Assembly (NCBI GenBank): GCA_903902745.1
Contig: CAIUWA010000026.1
Coordinates: 1 to 40,818 of the forward strand
Direction of reading: 5' to 3'
From: an uncultured Opitutia bacterium
Lineage (GTDB): Bacteria; Verrucomicrobiota; Verrucomicrobiia; Opitutales; Opitutaceae
DNA length: 40,818 nucleotides
A program made the translations under genes and the position numbers. Under the pieces are notes generated by a model that saw only the letters and a list, made by a program, of their open reading frames with translations, ran no database searches and was not told the origin of the DNA. Every line of letters begins with the position of its first letter. Position 1 is the stretch's first letter. Shown piece after piece: positions 1 through 7,878 of the stretch.

Positions 1-684
1 CCAGTTCATGTATTGGGGCCCGCGGTCCGTCAGCATTTCCTTCGGCGGCGAGTATTCGCCCACCGCCACCCGGTACGTCTCGATCACCGCCGCCCCGGTC
101 GGACTGCGGTATAACTCCAGGTTCACGATGTAGCGCGAGTAGTCATCCATGAACGCCACGACGTAGGCGTACTTGCCGCCCAGCCGGAACGTGAAGATGT
201 CGCTTTGCCACATCTGGTTGGGCGTCGCCCGCTCGAAGAACCGCGGCCGCGTCATGTTTCGCCGCGCCTTCGCTGGCGGATCCATCAGGTCGGCGGCGTG
301 CAGCGTCCGCCGCACCGTCTCCGGGCTCGCCTCCAGGAAGAACCACCGGCGCAGGGCATCGGCGATCCGTTGCACCCCGTACCAGCGGTTCGCCCGTTTC
401 AGTTCCAGGATCTTCGCCACCACCGGCCCGGGCAGACGGCGCCCCGGACGGGGCGCCCTCTGCCCCTTGAGCCCGGTTTCCCCGTTCTGCCGGTACGCCC
501 TCAGCCACGTGCCCAGCGAGCTCGTACTGACGCCCGTTTCCTGCGCGACCAGCGCCGCCGGAAACCCCTCCTGCAGGTGCAACCGCACCGCCCGGAGCCT
601 CTCTTCAAAGCTGTATCGCTTCGGGTGGGAGCCGGTTCGGCTCCCACGTTCCCTGACCTTTTGGACTGACTCTTTCTCTTCCAT
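1..684 (-). CDS. DDE transposase (IS3/IS481-like), 3' part outside window
   Basis: Reading leftward from an ATG at 684, the frame stays open to the window edge for about 228 residues. The N-terminal third is a helix-turn-helix region, with a segment starting RYSFEERLRAV and then VAQETGVSTSSLGTWL. A second HTH-like segment contains RANRWYGVQRIADAL. The catalytic integrase core follows: WQSDIFTF holds the first acidic residue and LTDRGPQY, close to the edge, the second. The third acidic residue and the C-terminus lie outside. An AAGGAG ribosome-binding site sits 7 bases before the start. The family (rve-type DDE) is clear; the choice between IS3 and IS481 groups is not. A 10-bp-stem palindrome (625-647) is embedded in the coding sequence for residues 13-20. 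The gene may be intact or truncated; only the left neighbour could tell. Confidence 0.85.
   Translation of the reverse strand, partial: MEEKESVQKVRERGSRTGSHPKRYSFEERLRAVRLHLQEGFPAALVAQETGVSTSSLGTWLRAYRQNGETGLKGQRAPRPGRRLPGPVVAKILELKRANRWYGVQRIADALRRWFFLEASPETVRRTLHAADLMDPPAKARRNMTRPRFFERATPNQMWQSDIFTFRLGGKYAYVVAFMDDYSRYIVNLELYRSPTGAAVIETYRVAVGEYSPPKEMLTDRGPQYMNW
625..647. repeat. REP-like palindrome inside the transposase gene
   Basis: GTGGGAGCCG, three bases, then CGGCTCCCAC form a perfect 10-bp stem. The same words (GGAGCCG / CGGCTCC) form the intergenic hairpin at 15284-15301, so this looks like a member of a dispersed palindrome family that happens to be coding here. Confidence 0.6.
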
Positions 685-688
685 GGTA

Positions 689-712
689 ACACTCCTTTTT
701 TCAATGGAGTGT
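689..712. promoter_or_regulatory. Hairpin covering the transposase ribosome-binding site
   Basis: Perfect 7-bp inverted repeat (ACACTCC at 689-695, GGAGTGT at 706-712) with a 10-base A/T-rich loop. On the minus strand the arm nearer the gene contains the GGAG of the Shine-Dalgarno sequence, so folding of the mRNA would hide it. Dampening of transposase translation is inferred. The same bases might be part of the element's terminal inverted repeat, which cannot be tested because the other end is missing. Confidence 0.45.
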
Positions 713-828
713 CACCCAATTTCCCGGCTATTCCGGTCCCATCATCTGGTAGTTAGCACAGCAAATTGAAGGGGAAAGTAGAGCGTTAGTCAGCGTATCG
801 CTGGCCCACGGAGCCTCTGCACCATTAA

Positions 829-2187
829 TTATTTTCCGATACCGTAAGTCCGGAAACCGAGGGCTTGAAGCTTCCCCAAGTCTAGGATGTTACGCCCGTC
901 GAAAATGAACGCCGGCTTTTGCATCGCGGCGAAAATCTTCGCATAATCGATCTGCTTGAATTCGTCCCACTCTGTCACCACGGCGACAGCATGGGCACCC
1001 GCGGCTGCCTCATAAGCGCTTGATGCCACGGTCAGGCGTGCATCTTCCTTCCCCTTCCCCAGTATGTCCGCGCGAATCTCGTCCGCGGGCACCTTCGGGT
1101 CGTAGACCACCACCCTGGCCTGCTCGGCTAGGAGATCGCGACAAACAAAAATTGCCGCCGATTCACGCGTATCATTGGTATCCTTTTTGAAGGCAAAGCC
1201 CAATACCGCGATTTTCTTCTCCGCCACCGAATTGAACAGCGATCGGACGATCTTCGTGGCAAAACGGTGCTTCTGCCAATCGTTCATCTTCACGACGCTC
1301 TCCCAGTATGACGCCACTTCCGGCAGGCTGAAATGCTCGCATAGATAGACGAGATTCAGGATGTCCTTCTGAAAGCATGAGCCGCCAAAGCCGACCGATG
1401 CTTTCAGGAATTTGGGCCCGATGCGTGAATCCCGGCCAATGGCCCCGGCGACCTCGTCCACATCGGCACCGGTGGCCTCGCAGAGCGCTGAAATGGAATT
1501 GATCGAGGAAATGCGCTGCGCGAGAAAGGCATTGGCCACGAGCTTGGAAAGCTCCGACGACCACAGATTCGTCGTAAGAATGCGGTCACGTGGCACCCAG
1601 TGCGCATAGACGTCGACCAGCGTTTTCACCGCGGCGTCCCCTTCCGGGGTCCGTTCGCCACCGATAAGCACCCGGTCCGGCATGTGCAGGTCGGCGATAG
1701 CCGTGCCTTCCGCCAGGAACTCAGGGTTGGAAAGCACCGCAAACTTTATGCCGCGGGCATTGGCGCCAAGGATGTCCTTGATCGTCTCAGCGGTCTTCAC
1801 GGGGATGGTGGACTTCTCGACGATGATCTTTGGCGTGGTGGCCACTTCCGCGATGGTGCGTGCAACCGACTCGATGAACCGCAAGTCCGCCGCACGCCCC
1901 GCGCCCACTCCGTAGGTCTTGGTCGGCGTATTCACCGCCACAAAGATGATATCCGCCGCCTTGATAGCCCCGTGCACGTCAGTCGTGAAAAACAGGTTCT
2001 TACCTCGGGTCTGCCTTACCACCTCATCGAGACCTGGCTCATAGATTGGTAGTGAATCCGAATTCCACGCCGCGATGCGCGCCGCGTTCATGTCCACGAC
2101 CTTCACTTCGATCGTCGGAGCCTTCAAGGCGATCATCGCCATGGTCGGCCCGCCCACGTAACCAGCGCCAATGCAACAAATTTTCAT
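829..2187 (-). CDS. ugd: UDP-glucose 6-dehydrogenase, animal/plant type
   Basis: Oxidises UDP-glucose to UDP-glucuronate with two NAD+, supplying precursors for envelope and capsular polysaccharides. From the ATG at 2187 the protein has 452 residues. It begins [15 protein letters not shown] (Rossmann NAD-binding site). Lys215 lies in SSELSKL, the catalytic Cys271 in [10 protein letters not shown] and Asp275 just after it. The C-terminal UDP-binding domain contains [15 protein letters not shown]. Residue spacing and wording ([32 protein letters not shown]) follow the vertebrate UGDH closely, with these residues five positions earlier than human Lys220/Cys276. A 28-residue upstream extension is open but lacks family similarity. 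It is the last gene of the minus-strand group starting at 7784, 127 bases downstream of ftsH. Confidence 0.95.
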   Translation of the reverse strand: MKICCIGAGYVGGPTMAMIALKAPTIEVKVVDMNAARIAAWNSDSLPIYEPGLDEVVRQTRGKNLFFTTDVHGAIKAADIIFVAVNTPTKTYGVGAGRAADLRFIESVARTIAEVATTPKIIVEKSTIPVKTAETIKDILGANARGIKFAVLSNPEFLAEGTAIADLHMPDRVLIGGERTPEGDAAVKTLVDVYAHWVPRDRILTTNLWSSELSKLVANAFLAQRISSINSISALCEATGADVDEVAGAIGRDSRIGPKFLKASVGFGGSCFQKDILNLVYLCEHFSLPEVASYWESVVKMNDWQKHRFATKIVRSLFNSVAEKKIAVLGFAFKKDTNDTRESAAIFVCRDLLAEQARVVVYDPKVPADEIRADILGKGKEDARLTVASSAYEAAAGAHAVAVVTEWDEFKQIDYAKIFAAMQKPAFIFDGRNILDLGKLQALGFRTYGIGK

Positions 2188-2314
2188 ACGGAAGAAGCCG
2201 CCACCCTTGCTTCTTACCGCGCTAAAACCAAGGCCCTTTTTTGACCATGGCTTGGGTCTAAAAAGAGGCACCTTGGTTCAGAGCCCCCATCCCGACAGTT
2301 AAAACCCACCCGGA

Positions 2315-4348
2315 TCAAGCCGGCGTGGGAGAGGGTGCGCCGGCGCCACCCGCGATGGAATCGGGGGCAAGGATCTTTTCGGGTGACTTCTTACCCGTAA
2401 TCTTGTCCTCCGTTTTCGGCGGTAGTGCGACAATGATTGGAGTGCGGATCTCGCCGAATTGGAGGATCTCCAGCACATGCTTGCCCTCGATCGTCTCGTA
2501 CTGCAGCAGGGCATTCGCGATCTTTTCGAGCACATCCCGCTTTTCGATAATGATGGCCTTTGCCCGCTCATACTGTTCGGCGATGATCCGATGGATCTCC
2601 GCATCGATCTTGCGCGCGGTTTCCTCGGATACGCTTTCCGTGCGCGTGATATCCCGGCCCAGAAATACAGTGTCGTGGTTGTCGCCGAAGGCGATCGGGC
2701 CCAACGGACTCATGCCCCAGTCGCAAACCATGTGGCGGGCGATTTTTGTCACCTGCTTGATGTCACCGGCGGCGCCGCTCGAAATATCCCCCAACACCGT
2801 CTCTTCGGCGATGCGGCCGCCCAATCCCATCGCGATCTGGTTGAGCATGCGCTTCATCGCATGCGTCAGAATATCCTTCTTCGGGATGAACATGGTGCTG
2901 CCCAGACTGCGGCCGCGGGGAATGATGGTGACCTTGTGCACGGGCATATGGCCGTCATCCAGCACCGCCTGGACCAGGGCATGACCGGCTTCGTGATAAG
3001 CCGTGAGTTTCTTTTCCTCGTCGTCCATCACCCGGCGCCGTTCGCGGCCGAACTGCACCTTTTCCCGCGCATCCTCGACATCGATCATCTCGACCTTCTT
3101 TTTGCCCCGACGCGCCGCGAGCAAGGCGGACTCGTTCAAGAGGTTGGCCAAATCAGCGCCTGAGAGTCCGGGCGTGCCCCGGGCAATGATGCTCAGGTCC
3201 ACACTGTCAGCTAGGCTGATCTTGCGGGCGTGAACTCGGAGAACCTGCTCCCGGCCGATCAGATCGGGCAGATCGACATAAATCTGGCGGTCGAAACGGC
3301 CCGGACGCAGCAACGCGCTGTCGAGCACGTCGGGTCGGTTGGTCGCCGCGATAATGATGACACCCTCCGTGGTGTCGAAACCGTCCATCTCCACGAGCAA
3401 GGAATTGAGCGTCTGCTCCCGCTCGTCATTGCCTCCGCCCACGCCGGCACCGCGCTGGCGGCCCACCGCGTCAATTTCGTCGATGAAGATCAGGCAGGGG
3501 GCGTTCTTGCGCCCCTGTTCAAACATGTCGCGCACGCGGCTAGCGCCCACGCCCACGAACATCTCGACGAAGTCGGAGCCGGAAATGCTGAAGAAGGGAA
3601 CGTCCGCTTCACCCGCGACGGCCTTGGCCAACAGGGTCTTGCCCGTGCCCGGCGGCCCGACCATCAGGATGCCCTTAGGGATGCGGCCGCCCATTTTCTG
3701 GAATTTCTTCGGGTCCTTCAGGAACTCCACGACCTCGCTGACTTCCTCCTTCGCCTCATCGCAGCCGGCAACATCGGCGAACATCACCCGGTCGCGATCA
3801 CGCGTGAGGAGCTTGGCCCGGCTCTTGCCGAAGTTCAACGCCCCGCGGCCCGCCTGGCGGAGCTGCCGCACGAATAGGAAATAGAGCAGCCCGATGATGA
3901 TGACAAAGGGTACTACCTGCTGCAGAATGGCGCTGACCAGGGTCTGCGCGGCCGGCTCGTCAAATTTCTGGGACTTTTGCAGGCGCTCAAGGTTGGCGTC
4001 CGTCAACCATCCGGAGCTGGTGAACTTGTTACTTTTACCACCCGGTACGGGAGGCTCGGTCGCTTCGCCTGTTATTGTCACCCCATCACGCCCACCGGCA
4101 CCTTCGCGCCGAATCTCGCCCTTGAGGATTTTGCCCTGCTCCGCGAGTTCAACGACCCGCTGGATCCGGATTGAATCGGGTCCGCCGAGGTCGCGGTTGC
4201 CCAGCACCAGCAGCGCAATGACCGCCGCAATGATCGCCAGCCAAACCAGCCACGCCTTGGAGAAAAAATTCTCCGGGGGCAGCTTCTTCAATGGACGGCG
4301 CGAGGACTTGTTTTCAGGTTCGGGCATCGAGGGGATAGGACTGGGCAA
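2315..4348 (-). CDS. ftsH: ATP-dependent zinc metalloprotease FtsH
   Basis: Membrane-anchored AAA+ protease that extracts and degrades membrane and short-lived regulatory proteins. 677 residues from a TTG start; an ATG seven codons later (4327) is the alternative, and neither has a convincing ribosome-binding site. Layout: basic N-terminus, membrane segment about 32-49, periplasmic domain about 55-140, second membrane segment about 142-160, AAA module with Walker A GPPGTGKT (231-238), Walker B LIFIDEID, second region of homology with [19 protein letters not shown]. The peptidase has zinc site HEAGH (452-456) and third ligand Asp529 in SSGAAGDI. The tail after about 640 is a Lys/Pro/Ala-rich extension without family features. 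Length is normal. It lies 55 bases downstream of tilS. Confidence 0.97.
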   Translation of the reverse strand: MPSPIPSMPEPENKSSRRPLKKLPPENFFSKAWLVWLAIIAAVIALLVLGNRDLGGPDSIRIQRVVELAEQGKILKGEIRREGAGGRDGVTITGEATEPPVPGGKSNKFTSSGWLTDANLERLQKSQKFDEPAAQTLVSAILQQVVPFVIIIGLLYFLFVRQLRQAGRGALNFGKSRAKLLTRDRDRVMFADVAGCDEAKEEVSEVVEFLKDPKKFQKMGGRIPKGILMVGPPGTGKTLLAKAVAGEADVPFFSISGSDFVEMFVGVGASRVRDMFEQGRKNAPCLIFIDEIDAVGRQRGAGVGGGNDEREQTLNSLLVEMDGFDTTEGVIIIAATNRPDVLDSALLRPGRFDRQIYVDLPDLIGREQVLRVHARKISLADSVDLSIIARGTPGLSGADLANLLNESALLAARRGKKKVEMIDVEDAREKVQFGRERRRVMDDEEKKLTAYHEAGHALVQAVLDDGHMPVHKVTIIPRGRSLGSTMFIPKKDILTHAMKRMLNQIAMGLGGRIAEETVLGDISSGAAGDIKQVTKIARHMVCDWGMSPLGPIAFGDNHDTVFLGRDITRTESVSEETARKIDAEIHRIIAEQYERAKAIIIEKRDVLEKIANALLQYETIEGKHVLEILQFGEIRTPIIVALPPKTEDKITGKKSPEKILAPDSIAGGAGAPSPTPA

Positions 4349-4403
4349 TGACCGTGGAGGTTCCCTCTCGATAAGTCAATTGAACCGCCTTGGAATTTGC
4401 AGG

Positions 4404-5450
4404 CTATTTTCGACGGCGCGGGCGTGACGCACGATGCTCGAACCGCAGATGGCCGCCGCGTATAACCGCAAATCCTTCCACGCCCAGACTCTGTCGCGTG
4501 ACAGTCCCTCGCTCGATTGCAGCCAGCAGCGTGGCAAAACCCTGTCGCGAAAGACTGACCGGCGGTTGCCGGGCGATCAGCCAGCGGTGCAGCGCGCGGC
4601 GCATAATCGCACGAGGGCGCCCAGCCAGCTTCTGCAGATCCAGTGCGCCATCCGCCTTCAGTGCATTGGTTTCGTCCAACCAAGCCTCGAGAGCCGTGTC
4701 GTCCTCTTCGAGGAGTTCCCGCGTCAGCGCCGCGCCGTAAAGGGCATCACGATTCACGGTTGCCCGCCGCCAGGCCGGCAGCACGGCGCGCCGGATCCGG
4801 TTGCGGAAAAAATCGTCGCCCCCATTCGTCGCATCCTCCTGCCAAGGACTTCCCGCCAAGCGCAGGGCACTGGTCAGCTCGGTTTTTTTTAAGGTCAGCA
4901 ATGGCCGCAAATGCACCCGCCCGTCCTGCCGGGTCTGCACCGGCCGGGGCGCGGCCAGTCCGGCGGTGCCGCTGCCGCGGGCCACGCGCATGAACATGGT
5001 TTCGGCGATGTCGTCCTGCTGCTGTCCGAGCCAGAGCACCCGCGAACGAAACGCGCGGAGCTTCCGTTCAAAAAAATCAAACCGCGCCTCCCGGGCCTCC
5101 CCCTCGCTCGCTTCGCGGTGGGCCGCCCGCCAGCGTCCCAATAAAAACCTCACCCCGAGTGCGGCGCAGACGCGCCGGCAAAAGACCTCGTCGCGTTGCG
5201 CTTCCCGGCCGCGCAGGCGGTGGTTGAAATGCAGTGCGACCAGCTTTTCCCGGCGATGTGGCCAGTGCGCCCAGAGCAACAGCAGCAGCGCGAGCGAGTC
5301 GGCGCCACCGGAGAAGGCCACCATCCACAACCCCCTCACCGCCGGCTTGCGATCGGTCCAGGCCAGCACCGCCGGATGCAACCGCTCACGCGGTAGTGCG
5401 GCCGCGAGTTTCGCGGCGCAATCGGACCAGTTGGGCTTGTGGACAGGCAT
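4404..5450 (-). CDS. tilS: tRNA(Ile)-lysidine synthase
   Basis: Modifies C34 of the CAU-anticodon tRNA-Ile to lysidine so that AUA is read as isoleucine. From the ATG at 5450 it has 348 residues; a TTG at 5492 would add 14 residues. The PP-loop ATP-pyrophosphatase signature SGGADS is at 47-52. HFNHRLRG (the conserved HxxHxLRG-type motif) and WLGQQQDDIAETMFMR (normally GHxxDDxAET) follow. A C-terminal segment after about 250 corresponds to the TilS substrate-binding domain, but the full small C-terminal domain of E. coli TilS seems shortened. It lies 72 bases downstream of serS, separated by a palindrome (5497-5516), and upstream of ftsH; the tilS-ftsH order is common in bacteria. Confidence 0.92.
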   Translation of the reverse strand: MPVHKPNWSDCAAKLAAALPRERLHPAVLAWTDRKPAVRGLWMVAFSGGADSLALLLLLWAHWPHRREKLVALHFNHRLRGREAQRDEVFCRRVCAALGVRFLLGRWRAAHREASEGEAREARFDFFERKLRAFRSRVLWLGQQQDDIAETMFMRVARGSGTAGLAAPRPVQTRQDGRVHLRPLLTLKKTELTSALRLAGSPWQEDATNGGDDFFRNRIRRAVLPAWRRATVNRDALYGAALTRELLEEDDTALEAWLDETNALKADGALDLQKLAGRPRAIMRRALHRWLIARQPPVSLSRQGFATLLAAIERGTVTRQSLGVEGFAVIRGGHLRFEHRASRPRRRK

Positions 5451-5496
5451 CGGGAGTGGATGGCGGCCGGCGTGCGCCGTTTCCACCGCCAATCAA

Positions 5497-5516
5497 ACGC
5501 CGGCCGGAGCCGGCGT
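5497..5516. repeat. Palindrome between serS and tilS
   Basis: ACGCCGGC, four-base loop CGGA, GCCGGCGT: a perfect 8-bp stem with no T-run on either strand, so a REP-type hairpin or mRNA-processing structure is more likely than an intrinsic terminator. Confidence 0.5.
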
Positions 5517-5522
5517 CCACCC

Positions 5523-6791
5523 TCAAGCAAATGCCAGCCATTCCTTGCCGAAATAGGGCACGAGCGCCGCCGGAATTTTCACCCGTCCATCGGCGTGCAG
5601 GTTGTTTTCGAGCAGCGCGGCTAGCACGCGCGGCACCGCCAGGCCGGAGCCATTGAGCGTATGGACCAGCTCGGGCTTCCCTGTTTCCTTCGACCGGAAG
5701 CGGATCTGCGCACGTCGGGCCTGGAAGGCCTCGAAGTTCGAGCAGCTCGACACCTCCAGCCAGCGCTTCTGCCCCGCGGCCCAGACTTCGAGGTCGTATT
5801 TCTTCGCCTGCGCAAAACCGAGGTCGCCACCGCACATGAGCAGCACGCGGTAGGGCAGCTCAAGCTTTTGCAGCAGCCGCTCGGCATCCCCGCGCAATTT
5901 CTCGAGTTCGTCGTAGCTGGTCGCGGGATGCACCCACTTCAGCAGCTCGACTTTGTCGAACTGGTGGAGCCGGTTAAGTCCGCGCACGTCCTTGCCATAG
6001 CTGCCCGCCTCTCGCCGGAAACACGGCGTGTAGGCGCAGCGGCAAACCGGCAGCGCCGCTTCCTCGATGATCTCGTCGCGGAAAAAGTTCGTCAGCGGCA
6101 CCTCCGCCGTCGGCACCGCATAGAGCTTGTCCGCCGTCTCGTACATCTGCCCTTCCTTGTCCGGCAGCTGGCCGGTCGCGGTGGCGCTGGCGGCATTCAC
6201 GAAGATCGGAGGGCTCACCTCCAGGTAGCCCGCCTTGGCGTCTTCCTCTAAAAAAAAGTTCAGCAGGGCCCGCACCAGCCGCGCGCCATCCCCGATGAAG
6301 AAGGGGAATCCAGCCCCCGTTACTTTCGCGCCGCGGGCAAAGTCGAACAGACGGTCGAATCCCGCAATTTCCCAGTGGGGCCGGGCATGCGGCTTTGGCT
6401 CGTCATGTGCGCCATGCAGGGAATGGATCACATTTTCCTCGGGCGCGCGGCCTTCAGGCACGCTCGCGTGCGGCAAGTTCGGCAGCGTGAGCATGGCCTG
6501 CCGCCATTTTTCCTCGGTTTCCTTCAGGCCGGCATCCCGCTCTTTCGCCAGTGCGGAAACCGCCTTCATCTCGGCCAGCTTTGCTTTGAACTCCGGCGAA
6601 CCCTTCGGCATCATCGCCATGGCGTTGTTCGCGGCCTTCTGGCTGGAGCGGAGCGTTTCCACCTCCTGCAACAGCGTGCGCCAGGTCTGGTCGAGGGCGA
6701 GCACCGCATCGAGGTCGGTGTCGAGGTGCTTCTTGGCAATGGCCGCACGGACCAAGTCCGGTGATTCGCGGATGAGTTTGGGGTCGAGCAT
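5523..6791 (-). CDS. serS: Seryl-tRNA synthetase
   Basis: Class II synthetase that charges tRNA-Ser, and also selenocysteine tRNA where present. 422 residues from an ATG at 6791, the usual length. The N-terminal long coiled-coil arm (about 1-105) contacts the tRNA long variable arm; MLDPKLIRESPDLVR is the typical opening. The catalytic domain carries TAEVPLTNFFRDEI, motif 2 region FRREAGSYGKDVRGLNRLHQF and, near the C-terminus, motif 3 NGSGLAVPRVLAALLENN. Its start codon lies only six bases after the stop codon of the upstream glycosyltransferase, so the two genes are almost certainly cotranscribed. Confidence 0.97.
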   Translation of the reverse strand: MLDPKLIRESPDLVRAAIAKKHLDTDLDAVLALDQTWRTLLQEVETLRSSQKAANNAMAMMPKGSPEFKAKLAEMKAVSALAKERDAGLKETEEKWRQAMLTLPNLPHASVPEGRAPEENVIHSLHGAHDEPKPHARPHWEIAGFDRLFDFARGAKVTGAGFPFFIGDGARLVRALLNFFLEEDAKAGYLEVSPPIFVNAASATATGQLPDKEGQMYETADKLYAVPTAEVPLTNFFRDEIIEEAALPVCRCAYTPCFRREAGSYGKDVRGLNRLHQFDKVELLKWVHPATSYDELEKLRGDAERLLQKLELPYRVLLMCGGDLGFAQAKKYDLEVWAAGQKRWLEVSSCSNFEAFQARRAQIRFRSKETGKPELVHTLNGSGLAVPRVLAALLENNLHADGRVKIPAALVPYFGKEWLAFA

Positions 6792-6797
6792 GGCGTT

Positions 6798-7784
6798 TTA
6801 AATGTTCCGCAGGCCGCCAGGCTGGCGGGCGCGCCCGGGCGTGTCGATGCGCTGGAAGCGCGCGAAGACTTCCTTCACTGAGAGCAGCTTGAGGTCGCCG
6901 ACCGGCGCCTGCACCACATGGTTCGTCGGGCCGTTCAGCGGATAAGGGCCAAAGAGCCGGTGATCCGTCGGCCCGAAAATGCCCAGCACCCGGACGCCCA
7001 GCGCCGCCGCGAGGTGCATCGGGCCGCTGTCGTTCGAGATCACCCAGTCCGCGCGCTGAATCAGCGCGGGCAGCGACACGAGGCTCGTGTTGCCCGTGAG
7101 GTTGAGGAATTGCGCCGCCGAGAATGCATCGCGGTCGGGCACGTAGTTGCTGCCGGCCCAGACCACTTTGCGCGACCGGTCCTCGCGCAGGAGCAGCTCG
7201 GTGAGCTGTTTGAATCCGCTCCAGCGCTTCTCCATGCGCCGGCTATCGGGGAAGATGAGCAGCGGCTTCGCCCCACCCCGGCCATCAGCGAACTTCAGGT
7301 TGAGGTTCTCGACTTCGCGGAACCGCAGCGTCCCCCGCAGCTCCGGCTTGGCGCCCAGCACCGGACAGAACTGCAGGAGGATGTCCAGGGCATGGCTGCG
7401 CCGGCCATCCGGCGGCAGCGGCACCTTCTGGTTGTAGAAAATGCCCGACATCTCCCTTGCGTCGGTGCGGCCAACCTTGTGCTTCGCATGGGTGCGCGAG
7501 GTCATCAGGCCCGTCCGCAGCAATCCTTGCATGTCAAAGACGTAATCGAACTTCTTCCGCCGAATTTCCCGCATGAGTCGGAGAAACGCCTTCGCCCCGC
7601 CGCTGCGCTCAAAGACATAGACCTGGTCCACCGCCTCACACGCCCGCACAATCGGCGCGAAAATCTCCCGCACCACCCACGAGATGCGCAGCTTTTCACA
7701 CTGCGCCTTGAGCGACGTCGCCACCTGCAGCGCGTGCACGATGTCGCCCAGCGAGGAAGGTTTGATGATGAGGAGTTCCTGCAT
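6798..7784 (-). CDS. Glycosyltransferase family 9 (heptosyltransferase-like)
   Basis: 328 residues. GT9 enzymes such as WaaC/WaaF transfer heptose from ADP-heptose to the lipopolysaccharide core on the cytoplasmic face of the inner membrane. The N-terminal motif IIKPSSLGDIVHALQ contains the conserved Asp14, and the C-terminal nucleotide-sugar site reads SNDSGPMHLAAALGV followed by LGIFGPT, the GT9 hallmark. The spacing of LGD near the N-terminus and the length fit WaaC-like proteins. The actual acceptor is unknown. It is the first gene of the minus-strand group and diverges from the acyltransferase-GT9 fusion across 94 bases; both probably act in envelope glycolipid assembly. Confidence 0.88.
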   Translation of the reverse strand: MQELLIIKPSSLGDIVHALQVATSLKAQCEKLRISWVVREIFAPIVRACEAVDQVYVFERSGGAKAFLRLMREIRRKKFDYVFDMQGLLRTGLMTSRTHAKHKVGRTDAREMSGIFYNQKVPLPPDGRRSHALDILLQFCPVLGAKPELRGTLRFREVENLNLKFADGRGGAKPLLIFPDSRRMEKRWSGFKQLTELLLREDRSRKVVWAGSNYVPDRDAFSAAQFLNLTGNTSLVSLPALIQRADWVISNDSGPMHLAAALGVRVLGIFGPTDHRLFGPYPLNGPTNHVVQAPVGDLKLLSVKEVFARFQRIDTPGRARQPGGLRNI

Positions 7785-7878
7785 TGAAGTGCCTGCGGTT
7801 CAAGAATCTGCTTTTAACCGCCACAGCCCATCGTTTGATGAAGTTTCCGCCTCGAAATCAAATGCTAATCCCGCGCCC

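Noticed and set aside
2188-2314. Possible terminator or regulator between ftsH and ugd
   Set aside because: Repeated CCAAG-type words and short T/A runs are present, but no stem with a following T-run could be drawn convincingly.
7684-7878. Upstream extension of the acyltransferase fusion
   Set aside because: It overlaps the divergent GT9 gene and shows no similarity to LpxL; the first family-like residues follow the GTG at 7879.
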